This document shows, in pieces, positions 32,484 to 45,085 of a DNA stretch of 64,000 bases; positions within the stretch are counted from its first letter, which is position 1, and every line of letters begins with the position of its first letter. The stretch is from contig JAXGGA010000023.1 in assembly GCA_038373865.1 (NCBI GenBank), forward strand, positions 1 to 64,000, read 5' to 3'. A program made the position numbers and the translations under genes. The DNA is from Uloborus plumipes (Eukaryota > Arthropoda > Arachnida > Araneae > Uloboridae). The notes under the pieces are model-generated. The model was given only the letters and a program-made list of their open reading frames with translations, was not told the DNA's origin and ran no database searches.

Positions 32484-34179
32484 CTCAATTTGGACCATAC
32501 ATTTTTTAGAAGGGAATTGGGTAACATATTACAAAAGAGAACTTTAAAATCAGATTCTAAATAGCTATATTTATGAACAGAAAAAAAATTGAAGAATGAA
32601 AAAGTTATAAGCATCGACTTATTTGGGTCTTTGAGTCGAAGCAGTGTTTTCAACCCACAAAGCACAGAAGCGTAGGATCGATCAATTTTGTTTTTTTCGC
32701 TAAATGGCTCAAACTCTATGAAATGAAGCAGAATTCAATTCAAACATCATGACAACGTAATTTGTAACGCGAGTTTTTGTAAGCTATTCTAGAAAGCTTC
32801 TGAAACTGGAAAAATTGCTTCAAAATAAATAGTTTTAATTTTTTTCAAAGCAAATTTTTATTGCAGTTAATTTAGTTTCATAAAAATCTAATTTACAAGC
32901 CATCTAATACGGCTCGGTCTATTACATTTTTACGCATTTGAAAACTAAGAATATTTTCTGCAATTTTTATTGAAATTACAATCGTTATTGATGATTGTAA
33001 TAAACGTAAAAAAATTGCATTAAATCATTCAAATACAATTAAAAAAACTTGAAAACATATCAAAACTATAGTTCAAAGATTATAAAACAGTTTTTAAAAA
33101 ACTTTTAATGATTTTTGATTGACAAGTTAACACTGTTTTAAATAACATTATGAATTATAATTCATCCACACCTTTTTGTTTTCTGATGTATTCAGAAATT
33201 TTATAGCACTCAAGTACTGTCTTTTGATTGCAACTGATGGCACTAACTTGTCAGAAATTTAATTTAAAGTGCCGTCCAATTGAATTTCTGTATGACTCAA
33301 TTTCGAAGCCTAAACGACATTAAATGTTTCAAAAAATGTTTCCAAATTGCTCCATCTTGCCAAACTACAGAACGCAGCAGATAACCGCCTCCTCTTTTTG
33401 AAACTGGGAAATAAATTTGACGGAAAACTCAGCGAGGCGTAGGTATAAATTTAATATTGGCATGTTATTTCTCCAACCTGGCCACCGATTCAATTCCTGA
33501 TCACGAATTATCGGGGGTTGGAGCCATAATACATATCTCATTCTAAACTACGTCTCTTGAGAATAGGTCCTATTTTGGGAGCATCGCAAGAAATAGCGTC
33601 ACGTCCCACTGGTTCCAGTAATGCAGTTTTGAGGCGCGCAGGGAAGATAAGACACAGTGAAAGTTGAGGAGGAACAAAAATGGCCCCTCCCCAGTGACTG
33701 CATTGCCATAAAGCCAAGAATTATGATGTCTTGGGGTAATAGATGACCGAAAAACCATCGTTAGGTGACCGAACATCGGGACGCTGGCAGCTATCTCAAA
33801 TCCAATCAAACATGAAGAAAGTAAAGTTTAACGAAACGGAACACACTCCTGATGCGCTTTCTTTTGACAAATATAGCATCAAAAAGTTTTAAAACTTTTT
33901 CAAAAGTTTTTAGTTGCATTGTCTGAAGTACTTTGAATCTTTAGGGTGTATGCTATTTATGAAATAAATTTCATTGTGAAGTTGCTATTAAAAAAAAAAA
34001 AACATTTTGTTACGTAAAATTCAAAAAAGAAAGAAAGAAAAAGAAAAAAACTGTCGTGATAATGGAAATTCGTTTTAAAATTAGACATTTAAGCACTTTG
34101 TTTTATATTTTACAGGTAGTAGATTCTCGTTAGAACTATTAGTCTATCCAGAAACTAATGAAAAGTTATGCATTTGTTA
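32484..34179. other. Unassigned stretch; unique segment at 33.4-33.8 kb
   Basis: AT-rich to about 33340. 33340-33830 is more balanced and contains a 79-codon minus-strand frame (33570-33809) with no motif I recognise. It could be an old element, an exon or noncoding DNA; nothing decides this. Confidence 0.35.
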
Positions 34180-34560
34180 TACAGGGTGACTTAAAAGGAA
34201 TGCTACAATAAAAAAAAAATCTGCATTTCGTCAAAGAAACACAATGAACCTTTTGTTATACATGATCATAAAAATAATTTAAAAATGTTTTTATCACAAA
34301 AATAAGCTTGATATGGCCCCTTTCTGACACTCCAGCGATATCAACCCGATATTCAAACTCGTTCCGCACTCTCTATAGCATATCGTGAGTTTGGATAGCT
34401 GCTGTTATTTCGTTTCAGATCATCAATATCAGCTGGTAGAGGAGGTCTTAAATTCTTAACGAACCCCCAAAAGAAGGCCAGCATTGAAGTGCATTGTCAA
34501 GGGCTCCCTGTCGGCAAATCCGTCGGCTCCGGTACATCTTTTCGGGACAGTCTTTTCGTA
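34180..34560 (-). mobile_element. mariner-type element, 3' fragment
   Basis: Starts TA-CAGGGTGACTTAAAAGGAAT, a mariner-like tip. Minus-strand transposase pieces follow: RVRNEFEYRVDIAGVS (34324-34372, one frame) and AFFWGFVKNLRPPLPADIDD (about 34420-34478, another frame). These match the C-terminal region after the last catalytic residue in a mariner-related family. No opposite terminus found downstream, so the element is truncated and frame-broken. Confidence 0.75.
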
Positions 34561-36472
34561 CCATCATAGGAAAGGGAGATTGATGTATTTTTTTCCAAGC
34601 ATGACTTATCTCGGATTCAATTTAAGGCCCTTGTAAAGATAAAAATTATCTTTGTTTGCACACATATCTAGTTTGAGTAAAGTATTAAGTTTTATCACCA
34701 AAAAGTGTTATTTTTCAATAATTATGATTCTATAGAATCCAGATAATACAAGCATTGATTTGACATGAAGTTCCGAAACACCGCCATTTTAACATTAAAA
34801 GACTAAACGTGGGAAACTCGAATGAAAATTTTACTTACTAGAAGACATTTAAATGAAAGTTATACCCTATTATTTATGAATTTGTTAGCATAATCAATCC
34901 TTTCCTTGCGGTTTTCGAATATTTCAAGTACCAACTGGTTAAAAGCCCTTGCCGAAATCCCTTCACACAAATCCTTTTTGTTCGCCTGACGTCAAAGATT
35001 ACCCCGGAAAGTGACGGATAGACGAACAGACATACAAAGCTGTGATCATTGGATTAGTGCGGACTGGGTTGTTAGGACTAAGCTCCTCAGTTAAGCTTCT
35101 TACTCGGGGGAAATACTTGCCCGTAGGTTGAGTTGATGGGGAGGAGATTACCTGATAAATTTAGAGAGATTCCGCGGCAATATTCAGGTAATATTGAGGT
35201 GTGGACATGCTTTAATCAGCTCATGATTAGCTTCGTTATGAAAAGTGAATCACCTCTATTAGTTAAAAGATTTGGTATATTTATATAAAAAATATAAAAA
35301 CAATGTGGTGACTAGCAGGTCGATTGCGATCGACTGAAAGATCGTGGAAGGCAAGTTGTAGTTGATAATATTCAAATAATATGAAGGTATGAATGTGTTT
35401 TAATCAACTCGTGATAAGCTTTGTTTTGAAACAAGGAGCGTTCAAACGTATATTTTTTAAAATAAACTTATTTTTTTCATTAAAAAAGGACTTAACGGGT
35501 TTTGACCCTAAACGAATCATTTTACTGTTATTTCTCTTTTTAATGATGAAAAAAAATCAGGGCAGATCGTGATCAATTGTGAAAACAAAATACTGATCTT
35601 AATTTGTTGCATTGAATTCCTAAAACAACAATTTCAAAATTGGGTGAAAATAATAAAAAGTTAATATAGATCAAGTCAACATTGCTGACAACTTTTAAAA
35701 AATACAAAAAAAAAAAAAAAAAAAAAAAAACGGGATTGCAAAAAAAAAAGTATGGTTAAACAATAAAATGTAATTATTTTAACCATTCAGCACGCGAAAT
35801 TTCGTTTCCATCCGATCAAATCTATTTGTAGCATTATATATATTATTTGTAGCAAAATGCTTAAACAACCCCTTGCTTAGTTGAGATTGAAAAATCAATC
35901 AAGTAATTGTAACAACAGAAACCATTTGAAAGTTTACTGATTATTAAATAATATTGCATAACGATGAAAATGCCGCGAAGAATTTTTTGTTTATTTTTAC
36001 TATTTATTTTTCATTATACTTTATTCTAAAAAAACAAAAAAATTATCCCCGCAGTGAAGCAGTTAATTATGTAATTTCCATTCTCCGAATATTCCAAGGA
36101 ATACGGAATTTCTTCAGCTTTAAAAAGAAAGTTTTATTCATAAATTGGATTTTCAGAGATGCAAGCACAATTGAATCGATGGATTGAATAAACCTAGATA
36201 TCAAAATCTAATTACTCCCAGGTGGATATCAGCGAGAAAAGAATAACTTCTCTATTTCTCGATTTATTTCGTTGTTTTTGGAAGTATAGAATTTTGTTTT
36301 TGTATTCGCTTCTCTCCTTGTTTATCTTTAGCTCAAAAAATATAGGTGCTTTAGCAATCTCATTTTCTTTCAAACCTTTTAATAGAACTGGTCAACAATT
36401 AAAACTGTACAGAACATTTAGGTTTATTTAGTTATTTTTCTTTTGACATTATACGAGTATATATGTAAAAGA
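34561..36472. other. AT-rich unassigned stretch with poly-A
   Basis: No gene recognised. A poly-A tract of about 25 lies near 35706-35730, and an 8-A run follows. Confidence 0.45.
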
Positions 36473-36773
36473 AAAAGCAACGCTGACCACCTTGTCTAGC
36501 AGTCACAGAAGTCTGCCACGAATGGTGTGGTCCCGGGTTCGAATCCCGGCCTGGGCATGGATGTGCTTTCTCTCTCCTGTCCTTGTTCTTTTTTTGTGTG
36601 AATGTGTTGTTGTCCTGTGAAAGGTTGCCTATCCTATAAAGGGGTACCTATGGCATGCGTGTACGGTGGAAGTCGGACTTCACACCAAATTATGGTACAG
36701 TTGCAAAAGTGAAGCAGCGCACCCCGAAATTGCCCGCCTGGCTGGCACAAAACAACAACAACAGGAAAAGCAA
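36473..36773 (+). mobile_element. tRNA-derived SINE, complete, with 8-bp target duplication
   Basis: The body 36481-36765 (285 bp) begins with a tRNA-like head. CTTGTCTAGCAGTCACAGAA covers the A-box region, and GGTTCGAATCCC is a clear B-box of the internal RNA polymerase III promoter. A tRNA-unrelated body follows (CTTTCTCTCTCCTGTCCTTG; GTGGAAGTCGGACTTCACAC) and a CAA-repeat tail. AAAAGCAA occurs directly before (36473-36480) and after (36766-36773), a perfect target duplication. Other copies: 62621-62870 (minus) and a fragment at 8182. SINEs borrow LINE proteins to move. Confidence 0.88.
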
Positions 36774-39284
36774 TAGCATTAGTTTACCTCTAACGTAAGA
36801 TTTAAATGCCATCCGTACTTCAAAGACAGGCGGGTTTAAGGTATTTAAAATGATTTGGTTAAAAGTGTTAATTATACAGCATTTCCATTTTAGTTTACTG
36901 CATCCCACTGCGCTTTGATAATTTCTTTAAGACGGACACTATGATTTTGTGCTGTAAATATAAGATATACGAAAACATTGCATACGACCTTTGATCAGCT
37001 AATGACTTTGGTTTCGATTTTTGCACTAATAAACCATTTCACGAACATCATTCAGAAAAAAAATGTAATTAATATTTTCGCGTTTTCAGAGTGGTTATAT
37101 TTAAAATTTCATTGTAACTTTAATTTGGAACTAATTTTTGAATAACAAAATTTCTATTGAACAAGAAGTCTTGAAAGAAAATTTTTGAGAAACGTCTTAA
37201 TCTATAAAGATCTTTTTTTCCCATATGAGCCAAGAAATTTTTAACTGTCAAACAATGGAAGTAGGTAGTAACAAAAGTTAGTCTTCAGTAGAAGTGGCTA
37301 TATTGCGGATTTTTTGAAGAAAATTTTCTTCAATGGCGCAGAACGAGGCCAAATCCATTTTTTTTCCACCATGATTGTCAGTTAAAAAAAGTAGGTTTTC
37401 TGTATCAGAAATACCTGAAAGATTCGATCAAAGAGTTCGGGCTTGAATGCACTTGAAGCACAGTTAGAAGTTAACATAGTGTATCGTTAAATCGAATATA
37501 AATGCAAAATGATATAGTAAAGACATCAAGTCGATATTGGTTCGGTATTTCTCGATAAGTGAATGATTGTGCATAATGGAACGTTCCTATCCAGATTTTT
37601 CGTTTCTCACATTTTCTCCTGTTTTTTAGAATCGTGGAGAAAATGCGAAAGGTTTTGTAATCAATAATCAAAAAGTTACTAGTTCTGATCAATAGACTGA
37701 GGGGGGGGGGGATCGGAAATTTAAAAAAATCCTTTCCCTTCTTTCATTCCCTTTGTATTGTAATTTTCGATCAATAACTGAAATGTAAATGCTATTGTTT
37801 ATTTTACCCCGATAGCGGCAAAAAAACTTTAAATCGATCTTTTACTTATGAAGTTTTATGAAATAGTAAGAAAGTTATGGTGGTACTCACGAAAAGAAAA
37901 AGAAATAAATAAAAATACTGCTGAGAAAAACATATATACTACTTAAAAAAAACTTGAACGCTACAACAAATAGACATAATAAGATTAAAAAAAAAACTTC
38001 ATAAAACGTTTATCTAAAGCAAAGTTATCTAAAATGAAAAGCAACAGACTAGGAGAACCATTTATACATTTTATAAATTTGTACAGACCCAAGCATAATT
38101 TATGTATTTTCCAAGCAAGAAGACCATTGGAGGTCAATAGCAGTTAAAACACGATGTTTCCAGCATAGACAAAGTATTAATGGTATTGTGGAAAATAAAT
38201 AGGCTGCTTCGAGAGGCTGTAGGTCTTACTGTTAGAATGGATGGTGAATAATATATCACCACAAGTGACTTCCAATGAGCTTTCTTTCCAAATACCTCTA
38301 GCTTCTCGTCATTTATCCTTTTTGTTGCTAAATCTTGTTTTTCTGAATCACTACGCAGTAATGCTTTTTACGTAGCCCTGTAATTTTCTTCTTCTTCAGT
38401 TTAATGGTGGTTTGATACGTCGCAAGAACCTGAAGTGGTATCCGAAGAGTCTCAGGTACGGGATAATATATTTTGAAATAAGAATTGCAAAAATCCGACT
38501 ATATTAATATAGTAATGCTTAAATTGAATAAATACCTTCGTGCTTGAAAATTAAATTAAACTTTTTGAACGCTTTATCGAAAAAAAATTGCAGATAGCTG
38601 CAGACACGTGTTTAGAGGTTATAAGGAGCCATCTTTTGAATGCACAGAAATTTGAGCCTTAGGATGACTTTTCAACCTAAAGCTTACACCTCTTAGCATT
38701 AAAAAGGCTTTCCCTGCACACCGAAAGAAGTGTATGAAGCTATCTGCAAAGTTTGTGCCATAAATCGTCGGAAAACTTCAGTTTACAAATGCTTTAATAT
38801 TTAGAAAGTGCTTTATACATGGAGGTTTTTTTTATTTAAATAAAATGTGCATGTGTAACCTATTTCGAACTGAATAAATATTATTTTTCGTTTTCTTGTA
38901 TGCCAGCAGGGTACAGTATTGACAGGGTTTAACTTCTAACAAAAGAAAAGCTGGGGATCTGTGGATCTATCTCCTCAGAACTTATTTTCATATATAAAGT
39001 CCTGGAATTAACCTATGATATACTACAGGTTCAGTTATAATTGTCTATTCTAGACTGATAAGTTCTAGTAAGAACGAAACTGCAGTCTCGGGGGGGGGGG
39101 GAACCGAGCTGGTGGTACTATACGTAGTTCTACTTTAGTGCTGAATTAGGGGTGTAACTTCTGCTTTAAGCCTAGACTTTGCCAAAAGGGTAAAATTCTC
39201 ACAAAATTTCGAAGACGTGTAGGAGTTCATCTTCTGTGAACTATCATACAAATTAAGTCCTAAGCAGTGGTAAGCAGTTGACTT
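36774..39284. other. AT-rich unassigned stretch with two poly-G tracts
   Basis: No gene or element recognised. Runs of 11 G (37701-37711) and 12 G (39090-39101) stand out from the AT-rich background. Confidence 0.45.
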
Positions 39285-39490
39285 TAGTCTGTTACTTTAA
39301 AATAGGCGTATCAAGTTTAGAAATTTTGCGTCGTTTCCATGCAAACCGTACGAAAGAAAACAGCTTCGTTTTTTTTTCTGCACTACTATTGAGGCATTTC
39401 ATTTATTTTATGTTTATCGAATAAGGCTTACGCTTTTATTTATATCCTCATGTCTCAGTCATTTCTCAATGTTGTCTAACAAATCTAGTC
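39285..39490 (+). repeat. Dispersed repeat, copy 1 (inverted mate at 63.3 kb)
   Basis: Shares, in reverse complement with 63320-63525, the words TACTTTAAAATAGGCGTATC, CATGCAAAC, CTATTGAGGCATTT and ATCCTCATGTCT. Overall similarity is perhaps 80% by eye. No coding frame. Lies directly before family D copy 2. Confidence 0.65.
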
Positions 39491-39528
39491 AAACATTGAT
39501 AAAGCAAAAATTTCTAAAAAAAAAGTTG

Positions 39529-40823
39529 TACCGTAAAATGGGGTTAATCGGAACACTTTTCAGCTTTGATTGTAAAAAAAGCAGTCAAAAGATTTTTTTT
39601 TAATTTTATTTTTTGGATAAAAACTTCGGTCTTGATTTACTTTTGATATTCCAAGCAAAGACAAAAGATTTTGAACAATTACTATTAAAATATATAGCAA
39701 ATTATGGGTGTTCCGAATCACCCCGCTGATAGGGGTCAATCGGAACACTTGTTAAAATTTTTATTTTTTTCAATTTAATCTGTAATAGGTCTCACAAACA
39801 TGACTAATATTGATGGGGGAGAATAAGAACAGATAATTACTGTCAAATAAATGTATAATTTCAGTACCAGTAAACGTTTATAATTTGTGAAAATTCAAAA
39901 TAATTTTGAACTTATGAAAAATGAAAAGTAATTTTAAGAAATACTTTTGAATTGAAATACAAAGATTTAACATGAATGGAAGTCACTCATATCGTCCACA
40001 AATATGTACTTGTCCTTAAAACTTGCAATTGTGACTTGGCTTAAGTTTTTTCATAACATCTCCTGGGATGAACTCTACCTTTTCTTTAGTTTTTTGAAAT
40101 TTCTGGGTTTCGGGGATTGTCCTGAAAGATTTTTTCGCTTATTCATCACTGTCTGTGTGCTGGACGTTTACTACATAAAGTCTATGTAACTTTCCCCCTT
40201 TTATTTTAAGTAAAAAGAAGTCTCCTGGAGAAAAAATCTTTTGAAATCTGCAACTTTTGTCATTCTAAGATCTAGTTGCTCACGAGAAGGGATAAACAGT
40301 AATAAATCCTTGTCCTTGTCTTGATTAGAAGAATTAGGGTTAGAATCTTGATTTTTCAAACAGTTTCCTTCAAATAAGTTTGAATTGGAACAACAGAACT
40401 AAGTGTTCCGATTCACCCCGCAAATTTTTTTCCTATGGCATTTTTCAGAATTCTTCACTTTTATGACACAATTTATAAAAAATGTAAATTCTAATGTGGT
40501 ATTCTGTTGTTCAGATACATGTATAATTGAAACATACCACTCATAGTTTTTAAATATAAGAAGGTTTGTTCTTGCATATGAAGTTTTGCAGTCTATGAAA
40601 ATGTGATGTTTTCTAGCATTCAACGTGCAGCCCTCTTTAGAAACCAGTAGCGTTGCCAGATTGACAAAAGTAATTTTTTCCTACTTCCTATGATCTTACC
40701 TTTCTAAAAAAAAAATTCATGGCGAAAAATACTCAATAGTATATTTATGAAGAATTTCTTTGTACGGTCGGGAAGTTTTGTTCCGATTGACCCCGCTGTT
40801 CCTATACACCCCATTTTACGGTA
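39529..40823 (-). mobile_element. 1.29-kb TA-flanked element (family D, copy 2)
   Basis: Body 39531-40821 (1291 bp), same ends, TA flanks and internal motif set as the other copies. Same orientation as copy 3 and very close to it (differences only every few tens of bases), so these two share a recent source or a duplication. Copy 1 is more distant. Confidence 0.88.
40016..40412 (-). pseudogene. Family D protein remnant, copy 2
   Basis: Minus-strand segments FSPGDFFLLKI, HRLYVVNVQHTDSDE, SFRTIPETQKFQKTKEK and PGDVMKKLKPSHNC correspond to those in copy 1. Where copy 1 has a stop, this copy reads through; its own TAA falls after DSDE, where copy 1 reads EQ. One base fewer than copy 1 near the ATGACAAAAGTT block shifts the upstream frame. 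Not functional. Confidence 0.58.
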
Positions 40824-42604
40824 CTTTTAACGTTGTTTTTTTAATAGAATAAAAGTTTACGCAGAAAGCAATTTTAACCGCTTGCATTTAACCATTGTTG
40901 CAAAAAAAGGGGGGGGGGGAATTCTACAGCGCCGTAACAATGACAACCCCATGAGGGTAAAAATTCGGAGAGTGGGAAATGAATTTTACTTTGAGACGCC
41001 AGCTCTCGTTAGACAGAGTATAATCCCGCTCAAATTTGCTGGCTGAAACCTAACTTTTTATTCTTTGACTAATGGCAACTGAACGAGGTGAAACCAAGGC
41101 AGACAAACTTACGCAGGATACAACCTGTCCAATGAGACAGCTGCCTTCCGCGCAAAATCGAACATCTTTACCTCTTTCTATAATTTCTTAAATCACCACA
41201 AGGTGGCACATTCAAGCTCTAAAACTGCAAATTGATAAATTTTTTTTATTTAAAAATTTAATTTCGTACAATTTTTTATACAATTATTTTCTCTTTATGA
41301 AAAAGTAGGATAAACATAGTTAAACAAAAGTTAGAATGTAATGCACAAGAAAAATGAAAAGCTCACTATTTCTTTTCTCAAGCAGTGGTTGTTTTTTACT
41401 GCATACCCTAATTTTATTTCGATTCCACAATCAAATATCGTAATTTTATTCATTTTTTATTCTAGTAACAAATAAATAATACAACATTTACAAATTCATT
41501 CCACGCTAATTAATTTTTTTACAGTTTAGTCATTTTATTTCCTTTCTCCCCTAATTACACACATAAAAGTCCTCAAGCCTCTGTTTTAAATTGATCATTG
41601 CACAATCGGCATTTACTTCCTTCCCCGACAAAAAAAGTAGTTCAAAACTTTTTCATAATAGAGTTGAAATTTCCAGAAACTTGGAAACAACTTATCAATT
41701 CAAAAAAGAGGGGAAGAAAAAAAAACCGGTTCCTTTCTGGAATTTATAACTGAATGAAACTTTGTATTTTCCTAGTCAATCGACTTCCCTGCTCTTGGGT
41801 GAGCAAACATACCTTATTCGAGCAAATTTTTATCGCTACGTTATAGAATTTCGAAATTCATGTCTCCAGGGATTAAAGTTTCCGAAAAATTGTTCTGTGT
41901 AGTTTATTGGTTTGTGCAAGTCAAAAATCGAATTAGAATGCTAAAATGTTCGTAGGTGCCACATGCATATTTTTTTATGGATGCTACAGTTTATGAAAAA
42001 AAATAATAATAACAGTAAGCACCTATCTGTCAATATATTGAAATAAATTAAACTTATGACTTAAAAAATGAATTTTATCATGAATATAATAAAACTAGAA
42101 AATGGGATATCAAGGTATGACGGGTAAAAATTGCTTCTTCGTTGGAGTGAAGAAACAGCCTTCTCGGTTATAGTTTGATAGTTACTTTACGGCATAATGT
42201 GTGCTTTAACTTTTTCAATCGCCATTAGATTTTGGTTACAGCGCCTCCTTAGTTTAATGTAGTTGCGTACTAACCCCAATTGTAGTAGATAGCAATAATT
42301 ACTGATCATCTTTTCCGTTTCTTCATTCTCCTGAAATGACACAGCATTACCAGTAAACCAGTTAAATTACTAGATCGAGTTCAGCCTTGTCAAAAAAAAG
42401 TAAAAATTATTTTTCTGCTTAGCAAACGTTGCCAAACATTATCAAATTTTAATCAAAATTCTGAGTTTTGCGTGGTTTAACAATGAAATAATGCTGTCTC
42501 TCTTGTTATGGCTCGAGTTTAATTCCTGGTCTGAGCGCCAGTCGCATTGAGAAGAAATAAAGGCTATTTAGTATATCTGCCCTAAGGTTAGTCGATCACT
42601 TTTG
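40824..42604. other. Unassigned stretch with CTCF-like motif and poly-G
   Basis: An 11-G run lies at 40909-40919. 40960-41220 is more balanced and ends with CCACAAGGTGGCAC (41196-41209), similar to a CTCF core. The rest is AT-rich and unassigned. Confidence 0.35.
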
Positions 42605-42612
42605 GCTTTTAT

Positions 42613-43346
42613 ATAGGGTAAGGCCCCTATATAAAATAGTCTATATAGCGGCTCTAATATAGGGTATACAGACCAGTGAATGAACACCTCGTAATTTTCT
42701 TTAAAAAATATGTTTTTAAACCATTTTTCTTAGATGAATCAGCAGCGGGCACGTCATTCTACACATTACCAAAATGAAAATGGCTGGAAAATTCTGCGTT
42801 TGTGCTTTGTTTGGGGTGTTCATTCACAGGATCAAGGCACTTTTTCTCGTTTCAACCCCTTAAAACACCTGATCCAGAGCCATAAAAATTGGCGCAATAT
42901 TTTAAAAATAATTACATACATCACCTGAAGAGTTTTTACCGTCATGTGACAAATTATACAATTTATAACGATGCTATTCATTTTTGAAAACGAAATTTCG
43001 CTTAAGTGTTCATTCACTGGTCGGTATACCCTAAGGCCCCTACTTAGACGAGCCGGCGCATCAAGATTAAGTTTCACCACTTTGGATCCAGCGCGAGTTT
43101 AAGTGTTTGAGTGGTTGTCTTTTCTGGCCAGTAATCGCGTTTTGGTAATTTTTCACTGTGAGCAATTATTAGCGGCACGTGGATTTGGCATAGCTTAGCA
43201 ATGTGCCAAAACTTTTTTCTGGTAACCCTACTCCGCAACAATAAAAAATTGAAAGTAAAAGTTCATGAATTGGATCCAAAGTGGTGAAACTTAATCTTGA
43301 TGCTTCAGCCTGTCTATATAGCGGCTCTAGTATACCCTATATAGGG
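42613..43346. mobile_element. Cluster of adjoining or nested MITEs
   Basis: Two inverted-repeat units lie side by side. 42661-43032 has AGGGTATAC(A)GACCAGTG, continuing AATGAACAC, at the left and its complement at the right. 43045-43312 contains CATCAAGATTAAGTTTCACC, extending to TTGGATCCA, with a perfect inverted copy at 43271-43303 (33-bp arms). A direct repeat TCTATATAGCGGCTCTA brackets the cluster (42640-42656 and 43313-43329), and TATAGGGTA words occur at both edges. This looks like one older element split by later insertions, but the exact order is unclear. Confidence 0.7.
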
Positions 43347-44034
43347 TAAAAAATAAAATAAACCAATCCCCAGATGCAAGCGCAAATGGACATAACTTGT
43401 TTAGATAATGGCTCGCTAAATTTTCTCTTTATCGATTTCATTGTTATTGTTACTACCACAAAGAGTATTTTTCTTGAAAAAAGCAATTTTCTCTGCGCTA
43501 ATGAGATATTGTCTAAGTATTATAAAAAAATTATTATTTTTAATTTCCAAAGAATAGTTAAGGAAATAGTATTTTTCCTCTCTAAAACAACTTATAAAAG
43601 CAACCAAGGGTAAAATTATAGCAACCCATTTGCATTTATTAAAAGTTATAATTTAAGAAGCACAGTTTAAGTTAAATAACATTGAACGAAAGTACGAGTT
43701 TTTATCAATAATTTCTACATCGCTTTTTGAATAGCTAAAAAGTGATAACTAAATGCTTAACAAAATATTGCAGTTTTATTTAAAAATATATTAACCATAG
43801 GCAAATTTCAAGACGATATCAGAAACGGATTTTTTTTAGTAGTTCTTCGGAATAGATTTTCTTTCAGGAACTTATTGCGGGGGAAAAAAGAAATATTATA
43901 ATTATGCTGATTCATTATTTCAGAAAAAAAAGATGAGTCGTACAGTTTTGGTTATGAATACTATTCTCTAAATGATACTCTTATCTTCATTTAAAAGAAA
44001 ATTATTTTTTCCCCTTTTTTTTGCGCGTTATAAC
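43347..44034. other. AT-rich unassigned stretch
   Basis: No recognised feature. Confidence 0.5.
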
Positions 44035-44845
44035 TACAATGCAAAAAATAAAGCGTTGTTTTTACAATATAATACTGGCAGCAGAGGTTCTTGTTTAAAA
44101 CTAAAATGTACAGTGATAAACAGTAAAACTAACCAGCCCAAGTAGCATCAACTCATCGGATTTTGCTCGGCCGATCATCGAACTCCTCGTAAACTGAACC
44201 CGTAATTCACGATGACTTTGTTCCGATGAGTATCCAAACACTGTTTTCGATGAGCTACTTTTCATCGGAAAGCGATATCCTTCCGATCAACTTTCCCGAT
44301 GAAAATAAGCCGATCATCCTAAATTCATCGGCACGGAACTACACTGCTCGTAAATTGCTCCAAATCTCATTGTATTTCGAGCAAAACTCATCGGATTTTG
44401 CTGCTCGGATTCTGTTTGGTCGATGAAACATATTGGAGCAATTCCCGATGAGAACCTATAGAATCCGATCATCGGCCGATGAGAATTTCATCGGGTTTCG
44501 ATGAATGGCCGATCATCGGCCGACGAGATTATGCTGCTAAAAATTTTACAGTTTGCTATTGTAAAGCAATAATTTTACAGTTTATTACCACAAAATTAGC
44601 TGTATTATACTGTAAAAACAACAGTATAATACTGGCAGCAGATATTCCAGTTTAAAACTGTAAAATGCATAGCAACACTGTAAAATTAGCAATTTTACAG
44701 TTCATTACTGTAAAGCAGCAATTTTACAGTTTAGTAGTGTAAAATTAGCCATGTTATATTTATTAAAATTACCAATTTTTACAGTTTGTTACTATAAAAT
44801 TAGCTGAATAATACTGTAAAAACAACATACATTTTTTACAGTGTA
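44035..44845. mobile_element. TA-flanked family C element, expanded and split by family B
   Basis: The outer body (44037-44843) starts CAATGCAAAAAATAAAGCG and ends TTTTTTACAGTG, with TA on both sides, like the short element at 24629. The right half contains many repeats of TTTTACAGTTTATTAC, TGTAAAATTAGC and AATACTGGCAGCAGA. The CCGATGAG element (44137-44540) interrupts it, so family C was there first. Confidence 0.78.
44137..44540. mobile_element. CCGATGAG-rich MITE (family B, copy 2)
   Basis: Follows 4147-4502 from CCCAAGTAGCATCAACTCAT to the closing GATTATGCTGCTA, with extra CCGATCAT blocks that make it about 50 bp longer. Its right tip has decayed (CTAAAAA in place of CTAGGG). Nested in the family C element. 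Confidence 0.8.
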
Positions 44846-45085
44846 CACGAGAATGAAATACAAAACTGCATAAGAGAAAATTAGAAATACGAAATATGAC
44901 ATACGAAAATACATAAATGAGGTAATTCACCCTTTTTGTGAAAAGTATACACATATAAATGGATGTCTGGATTAATGGGAAGTTTGGTTTATCAGGCTCC
45001 GGATGAATGTGGGTTTACTGTGTCTTGAATTTTTATTTTGAATAAGCACAAGGGAATCATGCGGGTAAGAAACATTAAGTATGAC

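Noticed and set aside
36500..36560. A functional tRNA gene
   Set aside because: The B-box is good, but the acceptor stem does not close and the tRNA-like head continues directly into a SINE body with a target duplication.
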